Source of the DNA: Phorcus lineatus | Taxonomy: Eukaryota; Mollusca; Gastropoda; Trochida; Trochidae | Assembly (NCBI GenBank): GCA_921293015.1 | Contig: OV121092.1 | Location: forward strand, 34,975,764 to 35,039,763 | Length of the DNA stretch: 64,000 bases | Reading direction: 5' to 3' | Shown: piece by piece, positions 58,463 to 64,000 of the stretch | Numbering within the stretch: the first letter of the stretch is position 1 | How the letters are laid out: every line of letters begins with the position of its first letter | Program-made: the position numbers and the translations under genes | The notes under the pieces: generated by a model | The model's input: the letters and a program-made list of their open reading frames with translations, nothing else | Told to the model about the DNA's origin: nothing | The model's database searches: none

Positions 58463-61400
58463 TAAATAAATTTGAACTGATTTAAATGCTATATGCCAAT
58501 TTCTTGTGTTGCCAACTAAGAAACCACGCGGGTACACTCAGTTTTGGTTATGTAAAATGACTATGTAAACTAAAATCATGAAAAGATGGCGTAATAGGGC
58601 TGCATAAAAAGTATTATATGAAAATATGTTAGCATATGTTTACCCCAAATACCTGCAAATTCAGGTTTCATTTTAGAGAACTCCGATATATATTGATGTG
58701 ATGAATTAAAATATATATTTTTTTATCAATTTTTTATTTCAGAAACCCTATTATAAGTAGGGACTTAAACCAAGGGTAGTATAAACTCCATGAGATATTT
58801 GTATGGAGCTTTTGAGATTTCTGATTTTTCGCACATCAGACAAGGACAACACAATCATTCACCAATTCACGCTCTTATCTCTTTTGTATATAATAAAATT
58901 TAAACGGTCAAGGTCAAACATTTAATTCATATTGGCTATAGTAATGTTAATTTGTCAACATGATGTAGTAAAACTGTGTGGTTGTGTGGTTTAAGAATAT
59001 ATAATGATTGAATTATTGACACAAAAAGCAACAATTTAAGAAAAATCAATAAAAAAAATCATTTTTTTTCAGGGGAAAAGGAAAATCACATTTTGTTCTA
59101 ATGAATTAGGTGTAGGCAGTGTTTTTATGTTGATTCAGACAATATTGACGACTTGATTACTTTTAATACAGTTAGTTAGTTCATAAGAATAATTTTCACA
59201 CGTGTTTCAAAGTAATTTTGATGGGAACTTATTTATTGAACTAAAAGTTTATCTCTTATATCAGCTGAATTCCTAATTCCTGCATCTATTTATTTTGATG
59301 AAATACGCACATTGGAAATATTTTGTGAAACAATTATATCATATTGCACGAACGAAAGCTGAATAATTCATATAGTTGATTGCTATCTGATATAATTAGA
59401 TCACAAAACTTATCATAAATATATGATACCATTTAATTTCCTTATATGTTTTTAAATTTAATAATGTTACATCATCAAGATTGGTGATTCAAACATATGT
59501 GGATTTGGATCCAACTCAACACTGTAAAACCAAACAAATTTGCGATAAAACATTCGTTTCACATTCATTTCGGTAAACATTATGACATTACCTCTTTGAA
59601 GATACATCTTCAGTTTATCAATTGCGAATCCTAATTACTCTGTTTAATGTCATTTTCAGGAAATAATAGACTCCAACAGTCATACTAAATGCCCGCTTTT
59701 ACATTCCTACCAGTGTAACAGATGGTTATGTTGACTCATTCGAAGTTAGACTTGATAAAGGTATCGAGGCAATATTAATAGTCAGATACTGCTGCTAGAC
59801 TTTTGTATCTCAGAAACTATCCGATAATATCATCTATTGAATTGTGAAGAACATCGGAATATTCAATCTCATTGAAATAAGACTAGCCACTTGCTCAAAT
59901 TAAATGTTTTCTACACAACTGAAGACGTACCATTTTTTCTTATAAAGGGTGGATAGCGAAAGGTATATTAAACGAAACCAACAGAGTGGCGTGTCCCACG
60001 TTAAAGTTGCGTAGTTTATGTTACAATTTTTGCCGCTAGGGGAACTTGCCGGAAGCTCAATTAGGGTTTTTTTAATTAGAAAAGATGTTGAACAGGAACT
60101 AATGACGGAACTACATATGTAGGGAGAGAACGTATTTGTTTATGCATTGTTTTACTTTGGAGTTGTTCCATAGCTTGGAAACCTAGAGTGTAATTATTAT
60201 AGAATATACGGTAGACAAGATTAAACGTAATATTATCGCAGGTTGATCTTTACAATGTTAAGGGAAACCTAGTATTATTGATCCTTGACCTTTATCGGAG
60301 ATAAAACAAGGTCATTTCCATTCAGATGTCAAGGCATACGCTAGTATCACAGATCGCTCATTGCTATTGTTTATATTGATATGAACGCGTCATTGAGAAA
60401 TGACTGGGAATGTTGGTGAGGTTTTAACACAAGTGACATTCAGTGATTATCAAACTAATTAGCGATATGAAAAGATGAAATTAGACTTTATTATTACATA
60501 TAACTGAAATAATGTGCAATCACAACATATCACATATCATATGATCATTAGCAAATAAAGACGTAGGTCACTTAAAGATGGAGAGAGTAAGATGTGACTT
60601 TTTTCCCCTTTTTTGGTGGTGACTTTGATGTGACTTTTGAAAATTATGCTATACAACATTTAATGAATGTAAGACGTTAAATCAGTATGAACATGACTGA
60701 AACTAAAATATAAAAAAACCCAGATAGATTTATACTTCATTTTATTTTTACTTTCCCCGACATGCATGCCTAGTCAGAGACCTAGGAACTATTTAAGTCA
60801 ATTCTAATATTAGGACTACGAGTCCACCTAACTAATGTCAGAGTTACATCATGTCGTCAAGATTACATCCTCGATCATCCAGGACTTATTGTTGAAACTG
60901 CGATGTGTTTCAGATCACTTTGGTCTTGCGTTGACAATTTTTCTCTTTGCTCACACTCTCGTGTTGACGACTAATCAAGTGGCATGATTTTCAAATTTAG
61001 GTTCCTGAGCATTCGCTATAAAGGTAACTTTTGTTTACCAACTCTTTTTTCCATCTCCTCATGTCTGGCAGTTTCATTTGGGAATTGTTTCAAGAACGGA
61101 TAAATAAGCAAAATTTCCTGATGAAGTGTCCAAGGGATGTTTTGTGGAGAGTATCGGATCATTAATCACCTGGTTCACCGAAATTACCTGAAAGCTTTGG
61201 CAAATCTATGATTTGATTGTTTTTTTCTGAAAAGGTGGAGAACATAGTTGGTCAGTTTAGATGTAACTTCAGGAAAAAAATTGCAGAGGTTTCGGGGAAA
61301 ATTTGCAGAGGTTTCGGGGAAAATTTCAATATTCAGTAGACATTTTCTTGTTATTTGAAATGTAAAGCTTTAAAGAAAACTCAAAATAATTTAAAATTTA

Positions 61401-61940
61401 AAATTATTTTTTCAACTGTTACATTGATGAAATCTTTTTTTATTCCGAAATATAGTTAGTTAATCTATCAGAAAATGATTATCTAGCCTGCATGAAATAC
61501 TCTTACATATAATTTTGACCATCCTGTACAAAGACCATGAACAAGAAGTTGTGGGTGAAATCATATTTCATCAATTAAAATATTCCTCTATAACAGCGTT
61601 AGTACGCCTCGTTACTAAGGTTTCAATGTCAACAATATGTTGTAGACAATGGCTTCTTCTTTGTCAGTACAACTTTTTCATTTATGACAGGAAATTAAAA
61701 TTCCGCCATATCGATTGCTTATCTTTATTAGTAGCGCTTTGTACGAGGTACTGACCTTGAACCTATGAATGAAATTATATGAATCATCTGAAACAGAATC
61801 ATCAGTCATTGATAACTACTCATAGTGAGTGCACTGGAAAATTTATCCATTACACAGTTGTATAATTCGTACAACGCTGTTATATAGTTATGAATGACGC
61901 GCTCAGTCAGCAACTATTTTGTTCTTACTTTTTTCATCGA
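58463..61940. other. Intergenic region
   Basis: No gene supported. A 22-bp direct duplication of ttgcagaggtttcggggaaa lies at 61281-61325. Confidence 0.4.
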
Positions 61941-62274
61941 TCCATATGTTCGAGTAATCCACTCAATCCATATGTTCGAGTGATCCACTCAATCCATATG
62001 TTCGAGTGATCCCCTCAATCCATATGTACGAGTGATCCGCTCAATCCATATGTTCGAGTGATCCGCTCAATCCATATGTTCGAGTCATCCCCTCAATCCA
62101 TATGTTCGAGTGATCCGCTCAATCCATATGTTCGAGTGATCCGCTCAATCCATATGTTCGAGTGATCCAATCAATCCATATGTTCGAGTCATTCCCTCAA
62201 TCCTTATGTTCGAGTCATCCACTCAATCCATATGTTCGAGTCATCCACTCAATCCATATGTTCGAGTCATCCAC
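61941..62274. repeat. 26-bp minisatellite, 13 units
   Basis: Unit ccatatgttcgagtgatcc plus rctcaat. The catatg and ttcgag parts are nearly invariant, while a few positions vary (gtgatcc, gtcatcc, gtaatcc; nctcaa). The last unit breaks off in caccgacg. Units abut without spacers and the whole is intergenic. Confidence 0.95.
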
Positions 62275-63240
62275 CGACGTATAACTATCACAGATTAGCA
62301 TATTTCAATACAAAAAGCAAACATAAATATCAATAAACAATATTTCGACATACATGCATTAATGGTTTAGTCATTCAACATGCTAACAGGTAAATAAACT
62401 GTCAACATTATTGTATCCATTATCATAAAATCATGCATTCCCGAATTCATTCGCTGTCTATCTCTTCATCATTACATGTTTCATATACTCAAGTAATAAA
62501 TAAGGATTATGATAATTAGAGTGTTATGAGTTAGAGTTTATCATATTACACATATCATAAGACCGAACGCATGCGCAAAGCGCCATCCATATTCATGCAT
62601 TCATCAGTTTGTCAATGTATAACCTCATCCGATGAATCATATATCAATTCATCAATTCATATATGTATTGCTTAATAATTTAATCATCATACATACATGT
62701 AAATATATATCCATTAAAGGGTTCGTCCACGCTACATATTTTACTAATCTTTTCCCTATATTTTTTGTATCCATCAAGCCATGTATAAATAATATCTATC
62801 GATATAGTCATTATCCTGTTAAACATCCAAAATAAAGTTCTGCAATAGAGTCTTAATGTATACAACGAGTAGTTGTACTTAGAACGTTTGTTCTCCGATA
62901 TGTCTTTGACTTTGAAGAGGAAAATGGTTTCATATGATAATTTGTTGACATTTCAATCGTTTGGGATCTGTTTGTTGACCTTTGTGTGTTTAATATCAAA
63001 GTTAAACCTTTCCCAAAAGGAATGTTAATGGCTTAATGGTTACAACTCATTTGTAAAATGACACTGTTTAAATATTTTCTAGTGTTGTGTTTCAAATAGA
63101 ATTAAAATTCAGTTGCCCATTTTATGGTTGTGGAAGCTCTTAAAATTTCTGCGTGTGGCTTAACACTTTAACGATGTTTAGATATCACAGTTTCGAGTAT
63201 TAGGCACATTGACAACATCTCTATAAATAAATATAATATC
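62275..63240. other. Intergenic region
   Basis: AT-rich with many short catcat and ttcatt words; no gene recognised. Confidence 0.4.
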
Positions 63241-63249
63241 GCTTTTTAG

Positions 63250-63425
63250 TGATGACGATAATGGCAGTCGTGTTTATGACAGCTAAGATGACGATGATGA
63301 CGAAACCGATGATAATGATGATGATGATGACGACGATAATGACGACGACAATGATGCCGCCGCCGACGGCGACGATGCTCACGACGACGGCTAAGATGAT
63401 GATGATGATAATGATGATGATAATA
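63250..63425. repeat. Degenerate (GAT/GAC)n microsatellite
   Basis: gatgatgac-type trinucleotide repeat with interruptions. Methionine-rich or isoleucine-rich frames through it are artefacts of the repeat. Confidence 0.9.
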
Positions 63426-63930
63426 ACTGGCGTCAGGACCAAATGAAAATGGTATTTGAATAAATCTGAGGTGTCGTTCTTATTAAAAATATTCAATAGA
63501 CTATTTTATATATATTATGATGTATCACATGTTATTATATAATATACTCTTTGACATGATGTAAAGAAGACAATAACACCAACCTTTCTGTAACTTTAGT
63601 ATCACAATGTTAATATTTTTTACAAATATATCGCGAGTATCATTTTTGTTTGTCACAGCTGATGTCTCTCTGCAGCGCGTATAATCAACCTCATTATCCC
63701 GCTTAACATTTGAAAAAGATATGATCGGACCTTCGAATCTTGTTAACATCATTAGTTATATTCCTCATCATAATCACGTTGACTTTAGAGACCCAATTTT
63801 TAGCACAAATACGATATAAAAGTGTCAATTCTAATACTGCCGAAATGAATAAATCATAAATATTAGTTATACTGTCATATGAACTTCTTAGTTTGGCGAC
63901 TGTAAGGTTTATTCGCATCCCTACCTCACT

Positions 63931-63975
63931 GGGTATGTTACGCTGCGCTACACAGAAGCGCAGTGTAGCATACCC
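63931..63975. repeat. Hairpin
   Basis: gggtatgttacgctgcgct pairs with agcgcagtgtagcataccc (two mismatches) around a 7-base loop; flanking cctc and gagg suggest a longer foldback element. Confidence 0.55.
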
Positions 63976-64000
63976 GTGAAACCAGGCGAGGTTAACTCTT

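Noticed and set aside
61941-62274. Regular repeats that could suggest a CRISPR array
   Set aside because: Units are contiguous 26-mers with no unique spacers, in animal DNA; it is a minisatellite.
63221-63496. Methionine-rich and isoleucine/valine-rich frames resembling a membrane protein
   Set aside because: Translation of a degenerate GAT/GAC microsatellite; the apparent hydrophobicity comes from the repeat.

Overview
The window is animal nuclear DNA, AT-rich, with long introns and intergenic stretches and very little coding sequence. It is most likely from a mollusc or another lophotrochozoan. The grounds are a spliced metazoan gene with GT-AG introns, a DIRS-like retroelement, many small foldback elements, and repeated occurrence of the short word aagggagataactc (near 9,774 and 44,312), which I associate with molluscan genomes. 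The species assignment is inference. There are no bacterial operons, CRISPR arrays or rRNA genes.

Layout. 1-11.4 kb is intergenic and built largely of repeats: a near-identical inverted pair of ~190 bp (990-1183 and 5885-6083) with a diverged third copy (9870-10003), a ~158-bp tandem array (6011-6640), a degenerate ~140-bp tandem array (10.6-11.3 kb) carrying a hairpin insertion, and a foldback element (6933-7058). A MITE (11443-11927) directly abuts a DIRS-type tyrosine-recombinase retrotransposon (11928-17020). The latter has inverted ends, an internal complementary region, and gag-like, RT/RNase H, methyltransferase-like and tyrosine-recombinase parts. It is a fossil with a few breaks, but looks young.

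17.06-29.85 kb (minus strand) holds the one well-supported host gene. I reconstructed seven coding exons from splice signals and matching phases. They give a 392-residue protein with a signal peptide, three Ig-like domains and a C-terminal GPI-anchor-type tail: a cell-surface Ig-superfamily protein. It has a TATA box and a CRE at its 5' end and a probable poly(A) signal only ~60 bp from the retroelement edge. Its first intron carries a decayed FLYWCH zinc-finger fragment on the opposite strand.

29.9-64 kb is mostly non-coding. The best coding candidate is a cysteine-rich terminal exon (44741-44873, minus) with a poly(A) signal downstream. Weaker candidates lie at 41.6, 47.5, 50.3 and 52.3 kb. 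The rest holds microsatellites, a 450-bp GT-skewed tract, a 21-G run, foldback elements, MITE relatives, tRNA-like SINE pieces, a 13-unit 26-bp minisatellite (61941-62274), and isolated RFX and nuclear-receptor type motifs.
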